This document shows, piece after piece, positions 1 to 5,413 of a stretch of 5,413 nt of DNA; the first letter of the stretch is position 1, and every line of letters starts with the position of its first letter. Under the pieces are notes generated by a model. That model saw nothing but the letters and a program-made list of their open reading frames with translations. It was not told the origin of the DNA and ran no database searches. This DNA is from JAXGVG01 sp040773965 (GTDB lineage: Bacteria; Pseudomonadota; Alphaproteobacteria; UBA9219): the NCBI GenBank assembly GCA_040773965.1, contig JAXGVG010000125.1, positions 1-5,413 of the forward strand, read 5' to 3'. Position numbers and translations under genes: made by a program.

Positions 1-857
1 AACCGAAACATTCATACACGCAAATGTTATTGTCGGCCGAACCTAAAGGAAAAGCTATACCAGTTACAACCAGCGCTCCCGAAGTCTTGCGCGGCAACGA
101 TATAAAGGTATATTTTCCGATCAAAAAGGGAGTCTTGCGCCGCACGGTCGATTTTATTCGCGCGGTGGATGGCGTATCATTCCGTGTGCGCGAAGGCGAA
201 ACGGTCGGCGTTGTCGGCGAGTCCGGATCCGGCAAAACCACGTTGGGTCTTGCTTTGCTGCGCCTTACGTCATCCAAAGGCGATATTATCTTTCAGAACA
301 AGCCCTTAAGGGCCCTATCAGCCCGGCAGATGCGGCCGCTAAGGGGCTCGATGCAAATCGTATTTCAAGACCCCTATGGAAGCCTTAGTCCACGAATGAC
401 CATTGGCGACATCGTGGCCGAGGGCCTTGATATTCATCGTCTTGCCGCCAACCGCAACGAGCGCGACCGCCGCGTGACGGAAGTCTTGCAGGAAGTCGGT
501 CTCGATCCTTCCATGCGTGATCGATACCCGCACGAATTTTCAGGCGGCCAGCGCCAGCGTATCGCCATCGCACGCGCGATGGTCCTGAATCCCAAGTTTG
601 TGATTTTGGATGAGCCGACTTCCGCGCTCGACATGTCCGTTCAGGCCCAGATTGTCGATCTTTTACGCGATCTTCAAAAGCGGCACGGTCTCGCCTATCT
701 TTTTATCAGCCACGATTTGCGCGTCGTGAAAGCCTTGGCCAACCACGTCATCGTCATGAAAGACGGCCGCGTGGTGGAACAAGGCCCGGCAACGGATATC
801 TTCGCCGCGCCGAAACACGACTACACGCGCACGCTTCTACAAGCCGCACTCTTCTAA
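1..857 (+). CDS. yejF: YejF-type peptide ABC importer ATPase, C-terminal part (5' end outside window)
   Basis: ATP-hydrolysing subunit of a peptide/microcin C-type ABC importer, acting on the cytoplasmic face of the inner membrane. The ATG at 24 is not the real start: the frame is open to the left edge and reads PKHSYTQMLLSAEPKG from position 3. That is the usual tail of an oligopeptide ABC domain (YT..LL.AEP). A second complete ABC domain follows after a short linker, the tandem arrangement of YejF (about 530 aa), so roughly the N-terminal half is missing. Visible motifs: Walker A GESGSGKT (216-239), Q-loop VFQDP (Gln at 366-368), signature SGGQ (540-551), Walker B LDEP (Asp-Glu at 609-614) and the switch His of FISHD (711-713). 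All are intact, so this half should bind and hydrolyse ATP. The FPIKKGVLRR segment before the domain resembles the E. coli YejF linker. yejA, yejB and yejE would be expected to the left, outside the window. The domain call is secure; the specific YejF assignment is likely. Confidence 0.88.
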   Translation, partial: PKHSYTQMLLSAEPKGKAIPVTTSAPEVLRGNDIKVYFPIKKGVLRRTVDFIRAVDGVSFRVREGETVGVVGESGSGKTTLGLALLRLTSSKGDIIFQNKPLRALSARQMRPLRGSMQIVFQDPYGSLSPRMTIGDIVAEGLDIHRLAANRNERDRRVTEVLQEVGLDPSMRDRYPHEFSGGQRQRIAIARAMVLNPKFVILDEPTSALDMSVQAQIVDLLRDLQKRHGLAYLFISHDLRVVKALANHVIVMKDGRVVEQGPATDIFAAPKHDYTRTLLQAALF

Positions 858-931
858 TTAGAACTGGAATAATTCTAATTGTTATTATGTATATTTAGAA
901 TTATTCTTATTATGAATCTAGATTGTATGAT
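858..931. repeat. AT-rich convergent intergenic region with nested inverted repeats
   Basis: Gap between the stops of yejF (+) and rquA (-), about 19% G+C against clearly GC-richer flanks. It holds a perfect 12-bp inverted repeat, GAATAATTCTAA (867-878) and TTAGAATTATTC (895-906), with a 16-nt loop. A competing perfect 8-bp pair is AATTAGAA (856-863) and TTCTAATT (873-880). A 10-bp palindrome AATCTAGATT lies at 915-924, and TTATTATG is repeated at 882-889 and 907-914. The position suits a shared transcription end for the two convergent genes. However, neither strand shows a GC-rich stem followed by a T-run, so it is not a standard intrinsic terminator. It could instead be the trace of an old insertion. 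The repeats are seen directly; the role is unknown. Confidence 0.6.
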
Positions 932-1669
932 TTAGTTAGGACGCTGGATCAGCAGCCTTTGGTAGAAATTCCCGAAAAAAGATTTCCTCTCCCGGATAAA
1001 TTCGCCCCACCCCTCGGGCAGCCACTCCTTGGCTTCGTGGGCCCAAACATCGGGCGCAAACGGTTCTAAATACTTCAAAAATGGCAGCCATAAATACTTT
1101 AAAGGATGCCACCACTTCGGCTTGTCGAATTCGATGATAAGGATCGTTCCTCCCGGCTTGAGCACGCGCCAAGCCTCGGCAAATGTCCTGGCTCGAACGT
1201 CACGTGGTTGTTCATGCGGAAGGAAGAAAAGAATAACCCTGTCATAAGTCGAATCTGGCAGCCTTAAATCGACGGCGTCCCGCAGCATAACGCGCGTCGC
1301 CGTTTTTTCCGGCAGTTTGCGTCTCAGATTTTCAACTTGCGCCGGTGAGACATCAACAACGTCCAGTCGACCGCCGCTTGCCTCCACTCTTTCGCTCAAA
1401 CGCGGCGTAAACGTGCCGTAACAGCATGAAATCTGAAGCGTGCGCCCCGGCGCCGACGGTCCGATCGCCTCCAGCGCCGCGTCGCGCAACGGCCTGTACC
1501 AGCCCCAAAGGATAAGATTGACCAGCCATTCGCGCTCAAACGTCCAAACGGCCCAGGGGCGGACGTAGGCCCACCAATAATATTTTTCCAGATAAGCCGG
1601 GATGGGAACGCTGCCGCCGGAAAATGAAGTTTTGGAAGAAGCGGACGAAGAACCAATATCAAAAGGCAT
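932..1669 (-). CDS. rquA: Probable rhodoquinone biosynthesis protein RquA (class I methyltransferase fold)
   Basis: RquA converts ubiquinone to rhodoquinone, the low-potential quinone used with fumarate reductase in anaerobic respiration. The published enzyme uses S-adenosylmethionine as amino donor with Mn2+. The protein is 245 aa from the ATG at 1669, or 249 aa from an in-frame TTG at 1681; neither has a clear ribosome binding site. Residue numbers here follow the TTG form. An N-terminal aromatic block reads YYWWAYVRPWAVWTFER (34-50), then WLVNLILWG. The Rossmann part follows: strand TLQISCCYG (81-89) where methyltransferases usually have GxGxG, LDVVD (106-110) with the probable SAM-ribose Asp110, FFLPHEQP (152-159) and LKPGG (174-178). 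These blocks match my memory of RquA better than UbiE or UbiG. The gene lies just behind rpmG on the same strand, so it is probably co-transcribed with it. The main alternative is an unassigned SAM-dependent methyltransferase. The fold is near certain, RquA likely. Confidence 0.82.
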   Translation of the reverse strand: MPFDIGSSSASSKTSFSGGSVPIPAYLEKYYWWAYVRPWAVWTFEREWLVNLILWGWYRPLRDAALEAIGPSAPGRTLQISCCYGTFTPRLSERVEASGGRLDVVDVSPAQVENLRRKLPEKTATRVMLRDAVDLRLPDSTYDRVILFFLPHEQPRDVRARTFAEAWRVLKPGGTILIIEFDKPKWWHPLKYLWLPFLKYLEPFAPDVWAHEAKEWLPEGWGEFIRERKSFFGNFYQRLLIQRPN

Positions 1670-1687
1670 TTGTTCGGCCAAAAATGG

Positions 1688-1864
1688 TTAAGACTTCTTG
1701 CTTTCCTTGATCTTGCCTTCCTTGAAAACAACGTGCTTGCGGACGCGCGGGTCGTATTTCTTAAGCTCCAGCTTTTTGGTAATTTTGGGGTTCTTTTTAG
1801 TCACATAGAATACGCCCGTGCCTGCCGAGCTCACCAGCTTGATATCGTTTTTCGTCTTTGCCAT
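1688..1864 (-). CDS. rpmG: 50S ribosomal protein bL33
   Basis: Small protein of the large ribosomal subunit, located near the E site. Translation from the ATG at 1864 gives 58 residues starting MAKTKNDIKLVSSAGTG, followed by the bL33 blocks FYVTKKNP, KLELKKYDP and a Lys-rich end (VVFKEGKIKESKKS). There are no cysteines, so this is the zinc-independent form of bL33. The length is normal for the family. The gene is first in a minus-strand unit with rquA, whose candidate starts are 6 nt (TTG) and 18 nt (ATG) beyond this stop. The TAA stop (1688-1690) is in the same reading frame as rquA. A promoter candidate with a perfect -35 lies about 60 nt upstream. The start is supported by the conserved MAK N-terminus; the ribosome binding site is weak (GGGATAAG-like). 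Confidence 0.96.
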   Translation of the reverse strand: MAKTKNDIKLVSSAGTGVFYVTKKNPKITKKLELKKYDPRVRKHVVFKEGKIKESKKS

Positions 1865-1921
1865 TGTCTTATCCCGTTTTCCCGTGTCTTTGGATGCCCA
1901 AGGCCCCGCCGCAAAGCCCGC

Positions 1922-1950
1922 AATGTCAGGGAATCCGGCCCTTTTGTCAA
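1922..1950 (-). promoter_or_regulatory. Candidate sigma-70 promoter for rpmG-rquA
   Basis: Read on the minus strand, TTGACA (1945-1950, perfect -35) is followed after exactly 17 nt by GACATT (1922-1927, three of six matches to TATAAT). Transcription would start near 1914, leaving a leader of about 50 nt before the bL33 start. The strong -35, ideal spacing and position before a ribosomal protein gene support it; the poor -10 lowers confidence. It is the only credible promoter I see for rquA as well. I found no TTGAT-N4-ATCAA FNR-type site in this intergenic region. Confidence 0.5.
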
Positions 1951-2034
1951 GTTTCCTCGTCTTGGGTCCCGAAAAGCCCTAAAAGGTGACATAATACCGG
2001 CAATCGGCTAAACCGTTCCCGCATTAACCATGGC

Positions 2035-2044
2035 AGAGGGAGAG
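2035..2044 (+). promoter_or_regulatory. Purine-rich ribosome binding site deciding the sppA start
   Basis: AGAGGGAGAG contains GGAG at 2039-2042, ending 8 nt before the GTG at 2051, a good Shine-Dalgarno spacing. The in-frame ATG at 2030 lies upstream of this element and has no purine-rich motif before it. This favours GTG 2051 as the translation start. Confidence 0.6.
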
Positions 2045-2050
2045 CCCGGC

Positions 2051-3883
2051 GTGAAAAAAATACTGGTGCGTTTTTTCGCGGTTATAGGCGCGGTTGTGAC
2101 GTTTTCGTTCCTCATCGGCTCCGTTTCGGCATGGCTCCTTGTGTCCCGCAAGTCCCCCGCCGCCGAGGCTCCGGCGAACATGGTGCTGGAACTGGACCTT
2201 ACCCTTCCGGTCGTCGAACAGCCGGTCCGTCCCCTCTCTCTGTCGGTAACCTCTCTCTTGGAAGAAGAAGAGTCCCTTGCGTTAATCAACATCGTCCGCG
2301 GACTTGACCGCGCCAAAGAGGATCCTCGCGTCAAAGGCATCGTGGCGCGGCTCGGCGCGACCCAGCCCAGCTTCGTCCACGCGCAGGAAATTCGCGCCGC
2401 CCTGTCGCGCTTCCGTGAAAAGGACAAATTCAGTTACGTCTTCGCGCCAAGCTATGGCGGCTATGGCCAGGGCAACCGCCTTTTTTATCTCGCCAGTGCC
2501 TTCGAAAACGTCTGGGTTCAACCAGCTGGCACGATCGGACTGACGGGGCTTGGCATCGAAGCGCCCTTCGGCAAGACGGCCCTGAATAAAATGGGCGTCA
2601 GCTCCGACTTCCTACGCCGCGACGAATACAAGTCGGTGATGGAAAACTTCACGCGCGACGATTTTTCGGCTCCTGTGCGCGCGAATACGGAAAGCCTGTT
2701 GAAAAACCTGGAGGATCAGCAGGTCCGGGGCTTTTCGAAAAGCCTAAGGATGGAGCCGCGCAAGATACGCGATCTTATGGCCAAAGGCCCCTTCACCGCC
2801 CCGGAAGCCATGAACGCCGGTCTTATTACGCATATCGGCTATTTGGACGAAATGCTGGACACGGTCAAACTTTTAGCGACCCAATACCAGCCGGAGCGCC
2901 GCAAGCGCGTTCCCAAACCCGTTCGCGTTAGCCTGAACGACTATCTTTCTTTTGAGCACAATTTACCCGAACCCAAGGCGACTGTGGCTTTTATCAACGG
3001 CTCTGGCCTGATCACCGACGCGCCGCGCGGGGGCCCGTCGCGCTTTGCCGAAGACCGGATCATAAACACGGACGATATTGTTCAGGCTTTCGCGGACGCC
3101 GCTGAGGACGACGAAGTCAAAGCCATCCTGTTCCGCGTGGACAGCCCCGGCGGTTCGCCCGGCGCTTCGGAAACTATCCGTCACGCGCTTGTGAAAGCCA
3201 GGGAATCCAAAAAGCCCGTGTTCGTGTCCATGGGCGAGGTTGCCGCCTCCGGCGGTTACTGGATCGCGATGAACGCCAACCACATCATTGCCGAACCGGG
3301 CACAATCACCGGTTCCATCGGTGTTGTGGCGGGCAAGTTCGTGTTCGGCGGCCTGTGGGAGAAGCTGGGAATTAAATGGGATTCCATGGAGACAAGCGGC
3401 AACGCGCTTATGTGGTCGTCACGCGCGCCTTTTTCGGCACAAGCGCGCGAGCGCCTCAACACGCTGCTCGACGACACCTACAAGATATTTGTCGCCAACG
3501 TGGCCGCCGCGCGAAACATCCCGATGGACAAAATGCCGGATATCGCAAAAGGCCGCGTCTGGACGGGCGAACAGGCTCTCAAGGCCGGCCTTGTCGACGA
3601 GCTTGGCGGCCTGAGCGCCGCCGTCATGGCGATCAAAAAGCGCCTTGAGCTGGAGCCGACGGACACAATCGCCCTGAAAACCTTCCCGCCGCCTGAAACG
3701 CCGGTGAGCTTTGCCCTTCGCCTGCTGCGTAATTTCGGCATCGAAGGCGCCATGGCGCGTGGCGCGCTCGGCTCATGGCTGAAGGTGAAAAGCGCCATCG
3801 GCCCGGTCTGGGATGAAATAGATCAGGGATCGGAAGCCGTTTCGGCGCGCGTCCCGGCGGGGATTTTAAGGGCGGTGAGGTAG
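2051..3883 (+). CDS. sppA: Signal peptide peptidase SppA, long (67 kDa) type
   Basis: Membrane-anchored serine protease (protease IV, family S49) that degrades cleaved signal peptides and membrane-protein fragments on the periplasmic side. From GTG 2051 it is 610 aa; from ATG 2030 it is 617 aa, close to E. coli SppA (618). Numbers here follow the 617-aa form. A single N-terminal membrane anchor spans about residues 11-37. Two tandem S49 domains follow: the first, about 50-280, carries the catalytic lysine in RRDEYKS (Lys201, codon 2630-2632); the second, about 315-550, carries the nucleophile in EVAASGGYW (Ser407, codon 3248-3250), preceded by RVDSPGGSPGAS (369-380). This matches the E. coli Lys209/Ser409 dyad, shared between domains of the long form, so the enzyme should be active. 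It appears to be a single-gene transcript ending at the hairpin at 3907-3939. It is divergent from rpmG and convergent with pgsA. A CATAAT box at 1990-1995 could be its -10, but no matching -35 is visible. Confidence 0.95.
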   Translation: MKKILVRFFAVIGAVVTFSFLIGSVSAWLLVSRKSPAAEAPANMVLELDLTLPVVEQPVRPLSLSVTSLLEEEESLALINIVRGLDRAKEDPRVKGIVARLGATQPSFVHAQEIRAALSRFREKDKFSYVFAPSYGGYGQGNRLFYLASAFENVWVQPAGTIGLTGLGIEAPFGKTALNKMGVSSDFLRRDEYKSVMENFTRDDFSAPVRANTESLLKNLEDQQVRGFSKSLRMEPRKIRDLMAKGPFTAPEAMNAGLITHIGYLDEMLDTVKLLATQYQPERRKRVPKPVRVSLNDYLSFEHNLPEPKATVAFINGSGLITDAPRGGPSRFAEDRIINTDDIVQAFADAAEDDEVKAILFRVDSPGGSPGASETIRHALVKARESKKPVFVSMGEVAASGGYWIAMNANHIIAEPGTITGSIGVVAGKFVFGGLWEKLGIKWDSMETSGNALMWSSRAPFSAQARERLNTLLDDTYKIFVANVAAARNIPMDKMPDIAKGRVWTGEQALKAGLVDELGGLSAAVMAIKKRLELEPTDTIALKTFPPPETPVSFALRLLRNFGIEGAMARGALGSWLKVKSAIGPVWDEIDQGSEAVSARVPAGILRAVR

Positions 3884-3906
3884 GGGATCGGGGTTTGGCA
3901 ATTGTT

Positions 3907-3939
3907 CCTCTCCTGCTTCCGCAGGAGAGGGCCATTTTT
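3907..3939 (+). terminator. Intrinsic terminator after sppA
   Basis: A perfect 10-bp stem, CCTCTCCTGC (3907-3916) and GCAGGAGAGG (3921-3930), has a TTCC loop and is followed after GCCA by five T's (3935-3939). It lies 23 nt after the sppA stop. On the minus strand the same hairpin is followed by AACAATTGCC, not a T-run, so it would terminate pgsA poorly if at all. Confidence 0.85.
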
Positions 3940-3940
3940 C

Positions 3941-4495
3941 CTACTCCTGCAAATGCTTTTCGCTGGCGCGCCAGTAGTCCCAGCCCGTGATAACGGTAAG
4001 ACCGCCCGCGATCCAGAGCAGCGTGTCGCCGATAAAGATGACCGGGATAGAATCCGGTCCGTATTTGCCCACGATAAGAAAGCCGAGCGCGACCATCTGG
4101 ATCGTCGTTTTCCATTTTGCAAGCTTGCTCACCGGCACGCTCACTTGAAGTCCCGCGAGGTATTCACGCAGGCCGGACACCGCCACTTCACGCAGCAGGA
4201 TAATGATCGCGGGCAAAATGCTAAGACCGTTGATGTGACCGTTATTGACAAGAAGAAGAATAACGGACGCCACCAAAAGCTTGTCCGCAATCGGATCGAG
4301 AAATTCGCCGATTTTCGTAACCTTTTTTTCGCGCCGCGCCATGTAGCCGTCAAGCCAGTCGGTCAATCCGGCAATCGTGAAAAGGATCATCGCGAGCCAT
4401 GCCGTGAACGCGAACGGTATGACGATCAAAAGCAGAATGACGGGAATGGCAGCAATGCGCGAAAGAGTAAGTCTGTTGGCGAGAGATTTGAACAC
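3941..4495 (-). CDS. pgsA: CDP-diacylglycerol--glycerol-3-phosphate 3-phosphatidyltransferase
   Basis: Integral membrane enzyme that makes phosphatidylglycerol phosphate from CDP-diacylglycerol and glycerol-3-phosphate, the committed step to phosphatidylglycerol and cardiolipin. The 184-aa length is normal. The full CDP-alcohol phosphatidyltransferase motif DxxDGxxAR-x8-GxxxDxxxD is present (Asp46, Asp49, Gly50, Ala53, Arg54, Gly63, Asp67, Asp71); the aspartates hold the catalytic metal ions. Hydrophobic segments at about 14-38, 73-85, 91-105, 131-143 and 150-170 fit a multi-pass protein. The N-terminal NRLTLSRIAAIPV block is typical of PgsA. The start is a GTG at 4495: no other usual start codon lies between it and the in-frame TAG at 4532-4534. 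No Shine-Dalgarno is visible; a heptamer repeat occupies that region. The gene follows uvrC by 41 nt, a conserved order, and the two are probably co-transcribed. Its last base lies 1 nt from the T-run of the sppA terminator. Confidence 0.95.
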   Translation of the reverse strand: MFKSLANRLTLSRIAAIPVILLLIVIPFAFTAWLAMILFTIAGLTDWLDGYMARREKKVTKIGEFLDPIADKLLVASVILLLVNNGHINGLSILPAIIILLREVAVSGLREYLAGLQVSVPVSKLAKWKTTIQMVALGFLIVGKYGPDSIPVIFIGDTLLWIAGGLTVITGWDYWRASEKHLQE

Positions 4496-4504
4496 GGCAG
4501 AAAC

Positions 4505-4518
4505 GGGGTTAGGGGTTA
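4505..4518. repeat. Two-copy tandem heptamer GGGGTTA in the uvrC-pgsA gap
   Basis: GGGGTTA occurs twice head to tail (TAACCCC twice in the mRNA sense of pgsA). It ends 9 nt before the pgsA GTG start and occupies the region where a ribosome binding site would be expected. The repeat is seen directly; no function is assigned. Confidence 0.6.
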
Positions 4519-4536
4519 AGAACGACGCTCCCTAAT

Positions 4537-5413
4537 CTATCCCCCTCCATGAAAATAGTCATAGATTTTTTTTGCGGAGGCGGCGCTTATGCCCGGAACG
4601 CGGCGCAAATCTTCGATTCCGGCCCCTTCGACCGCTTTGGCCGAGCCGAAGTGATGCAACAGCGCCCGTTTTCGCACGGCCCCAATTCCCGGTGCCTCCT
4701 CCAGCCCGGACAGGCTTATTGATTTGGCCCTCTTTGCCCGGTGGGCGCCGATGGCAAAACGGTGAGCCTCGTCCCTAAGGCGCTGGAGGTAATAAAGAAC
4801 GGGATCGTCAGGGGGGAAACTTATCGACCCGCCTTCATTCGTGAAAAACCGTTCGCGACCGGCGTTGCGGTCGGGGCCCTTGGCAATAGCTACGACGGCG
4901 ACATCCGTAATGCCCAACTCCTGCAACACGCTCTGCGCCTTGTTCAACTGCCCCTGCCCCCCGTCGATGAGAACAAGATCAGGCCAAAGGCCGGACGCGC
5001 GTTCAGCGTCTTCCTCGACAAGACGGCGAAAACGCCGCGTGAGCACCTCTTTTATCATGCCGGTATCGTCGCCCGGCTTAGCCTGGCGGATGTTGAACTT
5101 GCGATAGGTTTTTTTGAGAAAACCTTCCGGCCCCGCCGCGATCATCGCCCCCACGGCGAAGCGGCCCGAAATGTGCGAATTGTCATAAACCTCAATGCGG
5201 CGGGAAGGTTCAGGCAATCGAAAAGCTTCGGCCACGCGAGCCAGCAGCCTTGACTGTTCGGAACTTTCCATAAGCTTCCGTGCCAAGGCTTGTTTGGCGT
5301 TCTGTCGCGCATGATCGATAAGGCGGCGGCGTTCGCCGCGCGTGGGCACAAAAATGGTGACTTTATTATACTGACGATCGTTTTTTGCCGCGTCATTCCG
5401 GCGCAAGCCGGAA
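4537..5413 (-). CDS. uvrC: Excinuclease ABC subunit UvrC, C-terminal part (5' end outside window)
   Basis: Nuclease subunit of nucleotide excision repair; it cuts the damaged strand on both sides of a lesion marked by UvrA/UvrB. The frame is open to the right edge; the TTG at 5406 is internal, so the GIY-YIG and UvrB-binding parts lie outside. Present are the segment KVTIFVPTRGERR (about 5326-5364) and the RNase H-like endonuclease domain with EVYDNSH (Asp codon 5182-5184), PGDD, LVLIDGGQGQL (Asp codon 4963-4965) and RDEAHRFA (His codon 4762-4764). These are the DDH catalytic residues known in UvrC. Two helix-hairpin-helix motifs follow, at APGIGAVRKRALL and VPGISAASAKK, for DNA binding. All are intact, so the 3' incision... 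and 5' incision chemistry cannot be separated here, but the C-terminal nuclease looks functional. At the very edge the translated sequence becomes SGLRRNDAAKNDRQYN, encoded partly by a palindromic repeat. Whether the frame continues beyond the edge is unknown. pgsA follows downstream. Confidence 0.94.
   Translation of the reverse strand, partial: SGLRRNDAAKNDRQYNKVTIFVPTRGERRRLIDHARQNAKQALARKLMESSEQSRLLARVAEAFRLPEPSRRIEVYDNSHISGRFAVGAMIAAGPEGFLKKTYRKFNIRQAKPGDDTGMIKEVLTRRFRRLVEEDAERASGLWPDLVLIDGGQGQLNKAQSVLQELGITDVAVVAIAKGPDRNAGRERFFTNEGGSISFPPDDPVLYYLQRLRDEAHRFAIGAHRAKRAKSISLSGLEEAPGIGAVRKRALLHHFGSAKAVEGAGIEDLRRVPGISAASAKKIYDYFHGGG
5392..5413. repeat. Dispersed-type palindromic repeat inside uvrC (may continue past the edge)
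   Basis: GTCATTCCGGCGCAAGCCGGAA contains a perfect 7-bp stem, TTCCGGC (5396-5402) and GCCGGAA (5407-5413), with a GCAA loop. From general knowledge, sequences of the form GTCATTCC(G/C)GCG.AAGC(G/C)GGAAT are abundant dispersed repeats in many Alphaproteobacteria. Here it lies within the uvrC frame on the minus strand and encodes SGLRRND, a typical translation of such repeats. No second copy is present in the window, and the right boundary cannot be seen. Confidence 0.65.

Noticed and set aside
24..26. ATG at 24 as the start of the ABC ATPase gene
   Set aside because: The frame is open to the left edge and encodes PKHSYTQ, the conserved end of a preceding ABC domain, so the ATG is internal.
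1897..1966. CCCAAG/CTTGGG inverted repeat in the rpmG-sppA intergenic region
   Set aside because: Only 6 bp with 58 nt between the arms; expected by chance.
1962..1995. Possible sppA promoter TTGGGT with CATAAT
   Set aside because: The -10-like box is fair, but the spacing of 22 nt is too long and no other -35 fits.
1670..2011. Plus-strand 113-aa open frame over rpmG and the intergenic region
   Set aside because: Antisense to bL33, with no ribosome binding site or recognisable domain.
3633..4115. Minus-strand 160-aa open frame spanning the sppA 3' end, terminator and pgsA
   Set aside because: It crosses the terminator hairpin, overlaps two well-supported genes and has a low-complexity Arg/Pro-rich translation.
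3902..4519. Plus-strand 205-aa open frame opposite pgsA
   Set aside because: It is rich in Lys, Arg, Asp and His without recognisable motifs and mirrors pgsA codons; pgsA has a complete family motif on the other strand.
4741..5253. Plus-strand 170-aa open frame opposite uvrC
   Set aside because: Shadow of uvrC; no family resemblance, while the minus strand carries intact UvrC catalytic residues.
5404..5406. TTG at 5406 as the start of uvrC
   Set aside because: It lies inside the palindromic repeat and would leave a UvrC lacking its GIY-YIG and UvrB-binding parts; the frame stays open to the window edge.

Overview
The window looks like alphaproteobacterial chromosome. The coding DNA is moderately GC-rich. 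It carries a YejF-type fused dual ABC ATPase, a long-form SppA, the uvrC-pgsA gene pair, a zinc-free bL33 gene and a probable rquA. The right edge ends in a GTCATTCC...GGAA palindrome of a kind I know as a dispersed repeat in these bacteria. The assignment to Alphaproteobacteria is inference; nothing here fixes a genus.

Layout, left to right. (1) The 3' part of yejF (+) enters from the left edge and ends at 857. It encodes the second ATPase half of a peptide importer. (2) Positions 858-931 are a strongly AT-rich convergent gap with nested inverted repeats. (3) On the minus strand, rpmG (bL33, 58 aa) is followed after 6-18 nt by a methyltransferase-fold protein that I read as RquA, the rhodoquinone biosynthesis enzyme. 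(4) Positions 1865-2050 are a divergent intergenic region with a good candidate promoter for rpmG-rquA. (5) sppA (+) is complete and ends at a clear hairpin-plus-T-run terminator. (6) On the minus strand, uvrC (partial, entering from the right edge) is followed by pgsA, a gene order also found in E. coli.

Most of this is housekeeping: peptide uptake, membrane-protein and signal-peptide turnover, phosphatidylglycerol synthesis and nucleotide excision repair. The most informative gene is rquA, because it predicts rhodoquinone and therefore fumarate-reducing anaerobic metabolism. It has no evident promoter of its own and seems to depend on the bL33 promoter. The second notable point is at the right edge, where a palindromic repeat lies in frame inside the uvrC coding sequence, just before the endonuclease domain. 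I saw no CRISPR array, tRNA, rRNA, complete insertion sequence or clearly undescribed multigene system.
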